Of a stretch of 64,000 nucleotides of DNA, positions 29,201 through 40,657 are shown in pieces. The stretch is from Eurosta solidaginis (taxonomy: Eukaryota > Arthropoda > Insecta > Diptera > Tephritidae). Made by a program: the position numbers and the translations under genes. The number at the start of each line of letters is the position of its first letter. The stretch's first letter is position 1. Where the stretch lies: NCBI RefSeq assembly GCF_040869045.1, contig NC_090319.1, positions 360,299,739 through 360,363,738 on the forward strand, given 5' to 3'. Below the pieces are notes generated by a model. The model was not told where the DNA came from. It did no database searches and saw only the letters and a program-made list of their open reading frames with translations.

Positions 29201-32176
29201 TTGTCTGACGCCCTAGATTGATGAGGAGTGTGATGACTAGTACCTAGGACCTATCTAATTATTTTCTAGCTTTTAATATTATTATTATTTCATGTAAGTA
29301 TTATTTTCAATAAAACCGTTTAACTTAACAATTTTTTTAAAATTATATTATTTTCAAGTTTCCAGTCTTTATTTAATTGCCTATTATTTCTCATTCTATT
29401 TAGTTCATTTAATTACTCATTATTACAAGGACTCTTTCCTGACAATTTGTTACAATCTAAGTCCTCAATACATAATCCTTCCAAAGACTTTACCCGACTC
29501 TGGGCCACGTATGCTTGTCCCTCCTCCAACTCCAAAATATTTTGATGTCACTTCTACCGGACTGTATGTGATATTTGTTCCGCTTTCTATTCTCGTATGT
29601 ATTATGTGTTCCAAATATGGACCAAATCGGACCACAAATACGATTTTTTTTGAATATCTCGATCTTTGCGCCACCTAGCGGCGATTTTTTTTTTTCATAG
29701 GTCGCTTTTTATTCTTGTGTGTATTATGTGTTCCAAATATGAGCCAAATCGGACCACAAATACAATTGTTGTGAATATCTCGATCCTTGCGCCACCTAGC
29801 GGCGATTATTTATAGGTCGTTTTCTATTCTTGTATGTATTATGTGTTCCAAATATGAGGCAAATCGGACCACAAATACGATTTTTGTGAATATTTCGATC
29901 CTTGCCCCACCTAGCGGCGATTTTTTTCATAGGTCGCTTTCTATTCCTGTTTGTATTATGTGTTCCAAATATGAGCCAAATCGGACCACAAATACGATTT
30001 TTGTGAATATCTCGATCCTTGCGCCACCTAGCGGCGATTATTTATAGGTCGTTTTCTATTCTTGCATGTATTATGTGTTCCAAATATAAGGCAAATCGGA
30101 CCACAAATACGATTTTTGTGAATATTGCGATCCTTGCCCCACCTAGCGGCGATTTTTTTCATAGGTCGCTTTCTATTCCTGTTTGTATTATGTGTTCCAA
30201 ATATGAGCCAAATCGGACCACAAATACGATTTTTGTCAATATTTCGATCCTTGCGCCACCTAGCGGCGATTATTTATAGGTCGTTTTCTATTCTTGTATG
30301 TATTATGTGTTCCAAATATGAGGCAAATCGGACCACAAATACGATTTTTGTGAATATTTCGATCCTTGCCCCACCTAGCGGCGATTTTTTTCATAGGTCG
30401 CTTTCTATTCCTGTTTGTATTATGTGTTCCAAATATGAGCCAAATCGGACCACAAATACGATTTTTGTGAATATTTCGATCCTTGCGCCACCTAGCGGCG
30501 ATTTTTTTATAGGTCGCTTTCTATTCTTGTAAATATTATGTGTTCCAAATATGAGCCAAAACGGACCACAAATACGATTTTTGTGAATATCTCGATCCTT
30601 GCGCCACCTAACGGCGATTTTTTCTTGCATTGTCATCGGGTTCTGAACTATATTCCAAGTTTCAAGCTTGTAGCTTATCGGGAAGTTACTTAAATTTTAA
30701 TTACAAAAAAAGTGCGGCCTGTCCAACCAGCCTTTTAAGTCAACCTAAATAAAACCGTTTAATTAAAAAGTTGAAAATGTGCACACCGTGTTGGAATACT
30801 TCATGGAGATTTTAAAATTAAAAAAAAATTTTTTTTTTCGCAGAAATCAATAACCTATCTAGCTATGTAGTACATCAGCTTTAATCAATATTTTCCTATA
30901 AAAGGCATCCTTATTTGACCCATATAAAAAAAGAAGAAATAAAGTAATATTGCGAATTTCTGGAAGGATAGCCGGAAAAAACGATTTTTTCCATGTAGCT
31001 TTAGAAATCCATTGCAATTTGGTTGATATGTATTCTCAACGATTTCATTTGAATGCCCCTAAGATACGCCACTGTGATTTTTTGCACAAGTTGAAAAAAA
31101 TTCACCAAGGCTGGTTTTAGCATTGTCCGGACATGGGGTGATCAATTTTAATTTGGTCTCACAGTCGTATGAAAATGATCCCGAGCTAGTTTTGAAAATG
31201 TTGCAAGCATAGTCTTAAATTTCATGAACTCAATCCTGACTTCATCCTGGAATGGCCCAAAATCAATTCGGACATATGTAGGTACTAAAAAACTTAGATA
31301 AAAAATTAAAAAAGGAGAATAATTGCCCTCAGTATGAGTTTTTAAAAGTTTAAGAAGTGATTCCGTATTTAAAACAAAACCCACCAATGAAAATATTTTC
31401 GGTATCCTTGCTGGGGTCTAAAATCATAACTAAATATTTAGCCATAGTCATGCTTAATGCTGGCTATGTGATGATGATACACTATTTAATAGCCGTGTTT
31501 TTTTTTTTACACGAGTATACCTTTACGTTATCCTCGCTTAGATAATGCTTAGGAGACACATCTAGCGCCAGTGGGTAAATAACTAGCTACAGAACAGGGT
31601 GTACCTAAAATCGGAGACACAAACCTCTGGTGGCCATAATGTATAAAATATAGCTGAATCGGTTGCGATGAATAGTGGATACACACCATTTTTAGAGGTA
31701 AAACGTAGAATTAGTGTTGAGGTGAAACATAGGCATCTGTTACATCTGAGTATAATGCGTATTAAAAATAAGTAGTACTAATTTTACGCGCAGCAATTTC
31801 AGAGGTGTATTTAAAGTTTAAGCGTAAATGTATACGCGCGTAAAAAAAACACGGCTAATATTCACTCACTTTCAACTACCGGATTCAATAGGTTATTCTG
31901 TTGATCTAAAGCCTCTACAGCTAATTTGGCGGCGAGTTCATTTTCACGATCCAAATCATTATTCTAGAATAAAATGTTTTTAAGCATCCAGTAAAAGTGT
32001 AAATTGGTATCCGTTTTTCTTACCAAATTTTTCTCTTCGAATTGGCGCAATAGCTCCTCAGCGCTCTCATCGAAATCCGCGAGTTCATCCAAATCAAAAT
32101 CATTGATTGACATATCTTCTGCATGCAAGGGCACCAAGCAAAGTAGCCCAGCGACGAGCAACAATGGCCACTTCAT
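26292..32176 (-). CDS. SPARC: SPARC / BM-40 / osteonectin, basement-membrane glycoprotein
   Basis: Secreted Ca2+- and collagen-binding protein needed for basement-membrane collagen IV in flies. Exons: 32176-32024, 31963-31870, 27024-26414, 26351-26292; all junctions GT-AG and in frame, 305 residues plus stop (D. melanogaster about 304). Order: signal peptide MKWPLLLVAGLLCLVPLHA, acidic Asp/Glu-rich domain, follistatin-like Cys-rich module (CEKMHCGAGRVCES..), Kazal-type part (CAVYRQRCLCDT), then the extracellular Ca-binding domain with two EF-hands (DLDGDTDRSVSRHEL and CDSNNDHRITLVEWG). NET and NMT sequons fit a glycoprotein. The start is the first Met, directly at the signal peptide. Intron 2 is 4845 bp, stuffed with repeats. 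Confidence 0.95.
27130..28490 (-). mobile_element. R1-like non-LTR remnant in SPARC intron 2
   Basis: Minus-strand fragments: YAGNTDMVLFIRKYNVP (near 28390-28440), LVAGRPLKKY then LPLLSITGFVKTTPKAALVAIL (27940-28140; same type as the segment at 15907-16179), an RNase H-like stretch, and an end with EETIEHVL-like coding (near 27370-27400). Heavily decayed; tail near 27130. Older than the copy in His2Av. Confidence 0.6.
28946..29327. repeat. Long palindrome (head of composite 2)
   Basis: Arms 28946-29115 and 29164-29327 with a 50-bp centre. Shared landmarks are GGTCCTAGGTACTAGTCATCA and AAATAAAAGCGTTGG with GCGTCAAATTTCTA. It would form a large hairpin when single-stranded. Confidence 0.85.
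29640..30640 (+). repeat. Tandem array, 9 units, alternating 115/117-bp dimers
   Basis: CCACCTAGCGG starts at 29671, 29792, 29907, 30024, 30139, 30256, 30371, 30488, with CCACCTAACGG at 30604. Steps are 121, 115, 117, 115, 117, 115, 117, 116. Units alternate CTTGCCCCACC and TTGCGCCACC from 29907 to 30488, so the true unit is a 232-bp dimer. Open frames here repeat every 232 bp and are not genes. Confidence 0.92.
31487..31860. mobile_element. TIR element family 1, intact copy, beside a SPARC splice site
   Basis: 374 bp with inverted ends AGCCGTGTTTTTTTT / AAAAAAAACACGGCT and inner GTATAC motifs. Matches the split copy at 2216-6197 in reverse. Its right edge lies 7 bp from the GT donor of SPARC intron 2 (31869-31868). 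Non-coding. Confidence 0.8.
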
Positions 32177-32201
32177 CCTTTTGTGATGCGTGTCTCGCGA
32201 T
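32177..32201 (-). other. SPARC 5' UTR piece after an upstream intron
   Basis: GGTTTCAG lies at about 32209-32202 on minus, just 25 bp before the SPARC ATG, so a non-coding first exon probably lies further right. I could not locate it. Confidence 0.5.
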
Positions 32202-32922
32202 CTGAAACCAAATAAAATTTAATTCGTGTCTGAACCTTATCTATGCGCTGGCAAACTTAGACTAAGTAATACAAAGTACTATTTTATTTTAATGGGAGCA
32301 GCGTTGGATTGCGACAATATTGGAATCACATAACGAGATAAGCCGAGTTTATGTAAGAAACACAACTAAAACTGTGATATTTATAAGCGTGTGTGTGTGT
32401 GTGACCTCCTTTCTTAATTGTGGTCTAATACTTTCCTAATTTTGAATGCTATAATTTTTTTTGATGACCTTTGTTTTATATTTGGTATATCTACTTTCGC
32501 TCAATTAAGACTTGAAATTATTTCAAGTAAGTTTTTTTTCGTATTTAAGATATGAAGGATGGAGCCATTTGTCATTTAATAGCAATTATATTCCACGTTG
32601 TTCGAGAATATAATTACTGATATGGAAGTGTCATCTAAATTAACCAAAGCCATAAATCAACACTGTTTCGGACAGGCCCACATATTCCAAAGAAGGAATT
32701 TACACATCTGACAAAGCTATCATTTTCAATGCCAAACTTATTTGTGGCAAAGTCATACAAATCCTAACAAATAAACGGTATAAACGGGGACCCAGAGTCT
32801 AGCTGGAAGAGATAAACCTTTTGGCCGAAAAGTATGATTGCAAAGAGCTTTAAATGCTGGCTGATAGGAATAATGCTCGAAAACCCTGCCGAAAACAATA
32901 GTACAAGAAACACCTCATTGAT
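32202..32922. other. SPARC upstream region
   Basis: No gene or repeat family recognised apart from a (GT) microsatellite at 32390-32403. Probably SPARC 5' intron or promoter. Confidence 0.4.
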
Positions 32923-34592
32923 AACAAGTAAGGAAGGCCAAGTTCGGGTGTAACCGAACATTACATACTCAGCTGAGAGCTTTGGAGACAAAATAAGGGA
33001 AAATCACCATGTAGGAAAATGAACCTAGAGTAACCCTGGAATGTGTTTGTATGACATGGGTATCAAATGGAACGTATTAAAGAGTATTTTAGAAGGCAGT
33101 GGGCCATAGCTCTATAGGTGGACGCCTTTGCGAGATATCGCCATAAACGTGGACCAGGGGTGACTCTAGAATGTGTTTGTACGATATGGGTATCAAGTTA
33201 AAGGTATTAATGAGGGTTTTAAAAGGGAGTGGTGGTAGTTGTATATGTGAAGGCGTTTTCGAGATATCGACCAAAATGTGGACCAGAGTGACCCAGAACA
33301 TCTGTCGGGGACCGCTAATTTATTTATATATGTAATACCACGAACATTATTCCTTTCAAGATTCCAAGGGCTTTTGATTTCGCCCTGCAGAACTTTTTCA
33401 TTTTCTCCTACTTAAAATTGTAGGTGTAACACCCATTTTACAAAGTTTTTGCTAAAGTTGTATTTTGAGTTAAAAAACCTATCCGATTACAATGTTTCGT
33501 CCCCGTTTTCGTATTTGATATAGAATTATGGCATTTTTTTTCATTTTTCGATATCGAAAAAGTGCGCGTGGTCATATTCCGATTTTGCCCCTTTTGTAAA
33601 TAAATAAAGTGAGTTCAGATAAGTACGTGAACTAAGTTTAGTAAAGATATATCAATGTTTGATCAAGTTGTCGTGTTAACGGCCGAGCGGAAGTACAGAC
33701 GGTCGACTGTGTATAAAAACTGGTCGTGGCTTCAACCGATTTCGCCCATTTTCACAGAAAACAGTTATCGTCATAGAATCTATGCCCCTACCAAATTCCA
33801 CAAGGATTGGTAAATATTTGTTCGACTTATGGCATTAAAAGTATTCCAGACGAATTAAATGAAAAATGGCGGAGCCACGCCCATTTTGAAATTTTCTTTT
33901 ATTTTTGTATTTTGTTGACCCATATGGACTCTCACTGGAGTTGAATGTTGGAATAATTTACTTATATACTGTAATTTTTTGTTAAAATTTGACTCTTAAA
34001 TTTTTCTTTTTTATAGGGGGCGTGTTCGTGATCCGATTTTGCTAATTTTTATTTAGCACACATATAGTAATAGGAGTACCGGTCCTGCTAAATTTCATCA
34101 TGGTGTCTTCAACGATTACCAAATGACAGCTTGCAAAACTTTTAAATTACCTTCTTTTAAAAGTGGGCGGTGCCACGCCCATTGTACAAAATTTTACTAA
34201 TTTTCTATTCTGCATCATAAGGCAAACCCACCTACCAAGTTTCATCGCTTTATCCATCTTTGGTAATGGATTACCGCACTTTTTCGGTTTTTTAAATTTT
34301 CGATATCGAAAAAGTGGGCGTGGTTATAGTCCGATTTCGTTCATTTTAAATATCGATCTGAGATAAGTGTCCAGGAACTTACATACCAAACTTCATTAAG
34401 ATACGTCAAAATTTACTCAAGTTATCGTGTTTACGGACGGACGGACATGGCTAAATGAATTTCTTTTCTCGCCCAGATCATTTTGATATATAGGTGTCTA
34501 TATCTATCTCGATTAGTTTATGCCGTTACGGATTACCGTTATGCGAACAAAATTAAAATACTCTGTGAACTCTGCTCAGCTGAGTATAAAAA
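32923..34592 (+). mobile_element. mini-me/Helentron-like element, family 1, copy 2
   Basis: Complete: start AACAAGTAAGGAAGGCC, end CTCAGCTGAGTATAAAAA. Contains only about two minisatellite units (33010-33300) and the usual GGACGGACGGACATGGCT microsatellite near the end. Confidence 0.72.
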
Positions 34593-34800
34593 GCAAGGGC
34601 GATAAGCAACGCGATAACACAATCCGTGACGAAGGAAAGGAAATACAAATAATACAGCTCCAATAACGCGCCGACGCTTTCAAATACAGATGTAAAGAGT
34701 TATTAAAAAAAAAAATGAGAAGAAGCAGCAAAATATGGCCAAAAGGGAATTTAAGAGATTCAAGTATTTTAAATGTGCACCGATAATTTTTTTAAAACTA

Positions 34801-35798
34801 TCACTAAAGTGAGTTCAGATAAGTACGTGAACTGGGTTTAGTAAAGATATATCGATTTTTACTCAAGTTATCGTGTTAGCGGCCGAGTGGAAGGACAGAC
34901 GGTCGACTGTGTATAAAAACTGGGCGTGGCTTCAACCGATTTCGCCCTTTTTCACAGAAATAAGTTATTGTCCCAGAATCTAAGCCCCTACCAAATTTCA
35001 CAAGGATTGGTAAATTTTTGTTCGACTTATGGCATTAAAAGTATCCTAGACAAATTAAATCAAAAAGGGCGGAGCCACGCGCATTTTGAAATTTTCTTTT
35101 ATTTTTGTATTTTGTTGCACCATATCATTACTGGAGTTGAATGTTAACATAATTTACTTATATACTGTAAAGATATTAACTTTTGTTTTAAAATTTGACT
35201 TAAAAAATTTTTTTTTTAAAGTGGGCGTGGTCGTTCTCCGATTTTGCTAAGTTTTATCACGCATACATATAGTAATAGGAGTAACGTTCCTGCCAAATTT
35301 CATCATGGTATCTTCTACGACTGTCAAATAACACCTTGCAAAACTTCTAAATTACCTTCTTTTAAAAGTGGGCGGTGCCACGCCCATTGTCCAAAATTTT
35401 ACAAATTTTCTATTCTGCATCATAAGTTCAACTCACCTACCAAGTTCCATCGCTTTATCCGTCTTTGGTAATGAATTATCGCACTTTTTCGATTTTCCGA
35501 AATTTTCGATATCGAAAAAGTCGGCGTGGTTATAGTCCGATATCGTTCATTTTAAATAGCGATCTGAGATGAGTGCCCAGGAACCTACATACCAAATTTC
35601 ATCAAGATACCTCAAAATTTACTCAAGTTATCGTGTTAACGGACGGACGGACATGGCTCAATCAATTTTTTTTTCAATACTGATGATTTTGATATATGGA
35701 AGTCTATATCTATCTCGATTCCTTTATACCTGTACAACCAACCGTTATCCAATCAAAGTTAATATACTCTGTGAGCTCTGCTCAACTGAGTATAAAAA
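34801..35798 (+). mobile_element. mini-me/Helentron-like element, family 1, 5'-truncated copy
   Basis: Repeats the 3' two-thirds of copy 2 (AAAGTGAGTTCAGATAAGTACG onward) and ends CTCAACTGAGTATAAAAA. 34593-34800 between them is unassigned. Confidence 0.65.
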
Positions 35799-35804
35799 TG
35801 GTTA

Positions 35805-36466
35805 AACCTATCGTAACAAAATTCGGCAGAGAGGTTTCCTTTACTATAAGGAATGCTGTGAAGAAAAATTAATGAAATCGGTTAGGGATCACGCCCACTT
35901 TTATATAAAAGAGTTTTAAAAGGGTCGTGGACGAATAAGATAAGCTATATCTTTGCAAAAAAGAGCTTTGTATCAATTGAATTTTACTTTGTAAATTGAA
36001 TTATAACATTAAATTAGAAAACACTAACATTTTTGAAAATGGGTGTGGAACCGCCCCTTTTATGACTAAGCAATTTTCTATGTTTCGGGAGCCACAACTC
36101 GAAGAAAAATAAACGGATCTTAATAAAATTGGGTACACAAATTTTCCGTATAGTAGAAAATATTTCTAGTAAAAATGGACGGGATCGGTTAAAGACCACG
36201 GCAACTGAGATAGAAAACAAGTTTAAAAGGGTCGTAGACTAGAATAATAAGCTACTTATAACTTAGCAAAAAATAGTTTTCAATCAATGATATTTCACTT
36301 ATCAAGTTTTACTGTCATAGGAAATGGGGAGACATTTTTCTTTTAAACGGGCGGTGCCAACGTGTTATGTAGAAAAGTAATTTATCTGAAATGAAATGTA
36401 CAATTGAAGCTCACACTGAGTATATAATGTTCGGTTGCACCCGAACTTATACCCCTTTACTTGTTT
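35805..36466 (-). mobile_element. mini-me/Helentron-like element, family 2, partial
   Basis: Matches 51030-51799 (AACCTATCGTAACAAAATTCGG; GGGAGCCA..CTCGAAGAAAAA) and ends ACCCGAACTTATACCCCTTTACTTGTT, the reversed 5' tip. A 100-bp piece of the 3' end of a family 1-like element follows at 36467-36570 in plus. Confidence 0.62.
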
Positions 36467-36570
36467 TTCGATACTGATGACTTTGATATATGAAAGTCTA
36501 TATCTATCTCGATTCCTTTATACCTGTACAACCAACCGTTATCGAATGAAAGTTAATATACTCTGTGTCC

Positions 36571-38167
36571 AAAGAACGCTATTTGCAACTGACACACCAA
36601 ACACAACGCTAAACTGGCTCTATATGTTTTTCCATTTAACGTCCCTACAAGAATACTGACTATCATATGAGTATCATCTGATTGTCAGCAATGTCAACCT
36701 AACGATCAGCGCCTCATACAAACTTTCTATCACAAACTTAAGGGGACTTGCGCAAATGTGATGTAAACAACTGTGTACGTGTGAGTTTTTGTCTCCTTCT
36801 TATACACCAACATGGCCTACTGATGAAGTATATAGCCGTACTTCTCACTCTCATTCATTTTCCTGGATCAGTGCTGACACTCTAACTATCAAAAAGTGTC
36901 ATAAATGATAGTTTACTGTAGATATCAGGTTTGACTGTTATACTATCATAAATGACCATTATTATATTCTGCCAAAAATGAAACAATGCTTCTTGCTTTT
37001 TATTTACTTTATTTCATTACGTTTTTAATTTTGTACGTGATAAAAGCATACGTGTTTCTTATTTGTTTAAAATAAATAGTTGTATAAGAATTCGAGTTCA
37101 GAAAGTTCAATTTAAATTCAGAAAATAACAAAACAACAGAAGAGCGCTTTCCTCATGCGGAAACACATTTAAAAATGAATCACCACTAACCACTATTGTT
37201 TTTCGCGTATCAATTTTTTGAGTGCGCCCCACACATTCCGGCTGCTTTTGGTATTTTTTAATATTATTTTCGATTTTTTTCTTTTAGAATGGAGCTTTGA
37301 AATGCTCTCTTTTTCATTTTTTAAAATTATTTTTTATATGGTTTTCGTCGGTTGAAAATGGCGGAATTTAAAAAATAACAAAAGAACCGTGATAATCTTT
37401 TGATTGTCATAGACAGTCAGTAGTGACAACATGATAAACTGTTCTCGCATACATAAAATTCCGTTGAGAATTATGTATCTGTCTCACATGAATAATGGTA
37501 TCTGCTGTATGTTCTTTTGTTCTGTACCAGGTGTCCGAAGCTTTCCCAGTTTGAGTCCTTTTTCATGATTATAGGCTGTCGTTGGGTACATGCGGACATG
37601 CGTGAGCGAACAAAGGAACATACATAAATATGAGTATGGATGTTTACGTCATCGCAGGATCAGCATTGTCAATTACAAGTGTGAGTGTATTAGTAAAACT
37701 ATCAGCGTTTCTTGTAGGGGTGTCTACTGTTTCACTACCGTTATACATCCAATCAACCGGAACCAAAGTCGGAATCGGAATTCTAAAGAAGAAGTTATGT
37801 TACAACCCTAGTTTAAATACTTAAATATTTTACAATAGCACATCTTATTAACATTTGTTGCCAGTGTGGGTATATCATTTCGCCTTATCGCCGACTTCCG
37901 TTTTTGTTTTAAAAGCGGCAGTTTCATGATCGCCATTAAAAAATTATGTATGGATACATATATATACACAAAAAACCTACTTATGTATATAGGAGTGTAT
38001 GTGTACACAACATACGTACATATCGAATGAATAGCAGATCATTTATTAATTGGCATATATGTACCTACATACATATGTATGTGTTTTACTCAAAACAATG
38101 ACATTAAAATCTTTTGACTTGATCATCTTTCCAACACGAACATTATTATGCATTAGAAAACTTTATG
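36571..38167. other. Unassigned intergenic DNA
   Basis: AT-rich, no gene, repeat array or transposon recognised. ACATACATATGTATGTGT-type runs occur near 38060-38082. Confidence 0.4.
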
Positions 38168-38175
38168 ATGATGAG

Positions 38176-40649
38176 CAGGCGTGACGAGAGGGGAGGGGGG
38201 GGGGGGGGGGGGAGGAATGGGGGATTCCTCCCGGGCCCGCGGTTTCTCAGGGGGCCCGGGATTTAGAGGTACTAAGACATTTTTTTTTTAATTCAGGGAG
38301 TCTTTAGTTGTTCCATGTGCACATTTTAAGCCGAATTTCAAAAGCAACGAATATTGATAATGATTTTTTGCCTGGGCCTTCGAACAGTGAGGGGACAATA
38401 AAAACATCACACAAAAATGTATGTTTACATGAATCCGATATTGTAAAGTTTTCGTGGTGACACTGATGAAGGTTCATCTTCAAAAAGTCTTCCAACAATA
38501 CCACCAACTCTGTATCAAAGTCCAGATTATTTAAATGACTTCGATGTGAATAATGAGTTATTGTAATATGAAGAAGTCAACGAAATAATTTGTCGAGGTC
38601 ATCAAAAGTGTCCTGTTATTTTTCCACGTGATTTTCATAACGAGGCATTTCCTACCTCGTTGGTAAACAGAATCTTGCCAAATGGAGAGAAAGTGGAGAG
38701 TGACTGGTTAGTGTGGAGTGCCAGCAGCAATGCTTTTTATTGCCTACCATGTCATCTGTTAAGCACCATTACTTTAAGTCGACCTAAAATTTGTTGTCCT
38801 AGCGGATATTTGAAATTTCAGGTATAGAAGAAGCTATACGATAAACTGCCTTCACACGAAAATACTCAAGATCACATTAAATGTTACATTCAATGGCGAT
38901 CTTTACAAAATCTAATTCAAAAGGAGGCTACAATTGATACACTTATCAACGAACAACTAATCACTGAAACTCAAAAGTGGAAAGAAATTTTATATAGAAT
39001 TTTGACCACTATTTTATTTTTGGGTGAAAGAGGCCTAGCTTTCAAAGGCGAAAGTATATATCTTGGTGAACGAAACAATGGACACTTTTTGGGCATCTCA
39101 TAAGCCATTATAATCCGATACTTAGAGATCAATTTGAGAAAGTTAGGATTTCACAACAGCAGCACAAACGTTTACAAGTTCCCTATCTTTCCCCAGACAT
39201 TCAGAACGAGTTTATAGAGATGTGTGCAAAGCACGTGAGGGAAACTATATTAGATCAAGGCAAGAAAGCCAAGTATTATCGTCGATACTATGCCTGATGC
39301 AAAGCAACAAATTTTACAATTTGCCATAACGGAGCCAATATGAAAGGAGCTTAAAACGGAACACTATGTCACATTGTCGACGAAAACTCGAATGCTGATT
39401 ACTCGCCTTGTGCAATCCACAGTCTCAATTTATGCGGTGTTGACGCTGCAGAATGTTGAACGGCTGCAATTACTTTCTTCGGAGTTGTACAAAAATGTTT
39501 TACTATTTTCAGCAGCACTCCACAACGACGGGACTTCTTAAAAAAAAAAAGTACCTAGCTCTCTTCATAGTCTTTCAGACAAAAGCCAAATTTGACTGCG
39601 CAAGCATACGGAGATGTTACCGGCATTCTCAAGTACATCAACAAGTTCGAATGTATCTTGCTGTCCTCAATTTGGTTCAAAATACTGACTTACCATTAAT
39701 GAAAGAAACGTGGTCCTCCAAGCTAGAGACGCCACCATAAATGTTGAGGTCAGATGCCTTATTAGCTGATTTGAAGTTGATCAGGAACCGATGGGAAACA
39801 ATTTTAAACGAATGCAAAACAGTTGCTAATCAATTGAACATCTCGTCAAAGTTTCCGGACATTTGAAAGAGAAAACCGCCAAGACGTTCTGAAGATAATA
39901 TAAATGAGATGATTACGGATGATTCAGAGTCTGATTTTAAAACAATACATTCCTGGCGATCGTTGATTCGGTTATCACTGGCATTACTGAACGATTAGCA
40001 GCTCTGAGAAATTTGAGCGAGACGTTTTCCTTTTTGTGGCAATTTGAACACATGGATGAAACTACGGTTCGGACGAGCGCAGCAAAATTTGTTGAAAAAT
40101 ACATGTCGGACATTTCTCAAAGCTTAGAATGCGAAATAATTCACTTGAAATACATTTACGAAGCAAATTTTTATAAAGGTCTGTCACCATTGGAATTGCT
40201 AAATGCCATCTACATATGTTCAAAATCTGTATACGATTTTCTCCAACATTTCTGCTGCTTTACGTATCTTTTGCACTATACCTGTCACTGTAGCTAGTGC
40301 AGAACTTTCCTTCAGCGTCCTTTCAAGAATCAAAAACTTTCATAGATCGTGTTTATCTCAACAGCGAGTTTCAGGACGGACACTACGAGCTTTATACTTT
40401 ATACTTAAAAAAAAATATCTGACGTGTACATGAAAATCGCCGATACACGTGGATTTTTATTTTTTCTCCCCTTTCCGAAAAAGTATATTTGGTTCATAGG
40501 ACAGAACCAAAGCTCGTTTTTGTAACGCAATGTAATGATTCATGAATGAGACGTCATTAATTCAAGTTAATGAAATGTATTAGTGGATTTTTTATAGGGG
40601 CCCCGTAAATTGTTTAGTCCCGGGCCCAGATTTTCTCTCTACGGCCCTG
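38176..40649 (+). mobile_element. hAT transposon copy A (ZMYM/TTF-type), decayed
   Basis: Ends CAGGCGTGACGAGAG and CTCTACGGCCCTG are imperfect inverted repeats; ATGATGAG/ATGATGAA flank it (8 bp, one mismatch). Coding remnants on plus from about 38570: a TTF-type finger stretch (CPVIFPRDF..., YCLPCHLL), then a DUF4371-like region and the hAT dimerisation end (VTVASAELSFSVLSRIKN, about 40290-40340). Many stops. A run of about 18 G sits at 38195-38212. Confidence 0.85.
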
Positions 40650-40657
40650 ATGATGAA

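Larger units (their letters stand above)
28930..30772 (+). mobile_element. Composite element 2: palindromic head, tandem body, TIR tail
   Basis: Head 28946-29327: two arms of about 165 bp are near-perfect reverse complements (AAGTTAAACGGTTTTATTGA at the tip). Body 29640-30640: tandem units. Tail 30745-30772: AAATAAAACCGTTTAATT, inverse of the head tip. A reversed copy is at 47165-48692, split by another element. No coding capacity; mobility inferred from recurrence. Confidence 0.7.

Noticed and set aside
29787..30532. Near-identical 86-135-codon frames
   Set aside because: They recur every 232 bp as part of the tandem dimer; not genes.
29640..30640. CRISPR-like regular repeats
   Set aside because: No unique spacers; whole units repeat head to tail in a eukaryotic transposon.
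38195..38212. Poly-G run as a functional G-quadruplex
   Set aside because: Lies next to the tip of a decayed hAT; copy B has only short G runs there, so it is probably local expansion or a sequencing artefact.
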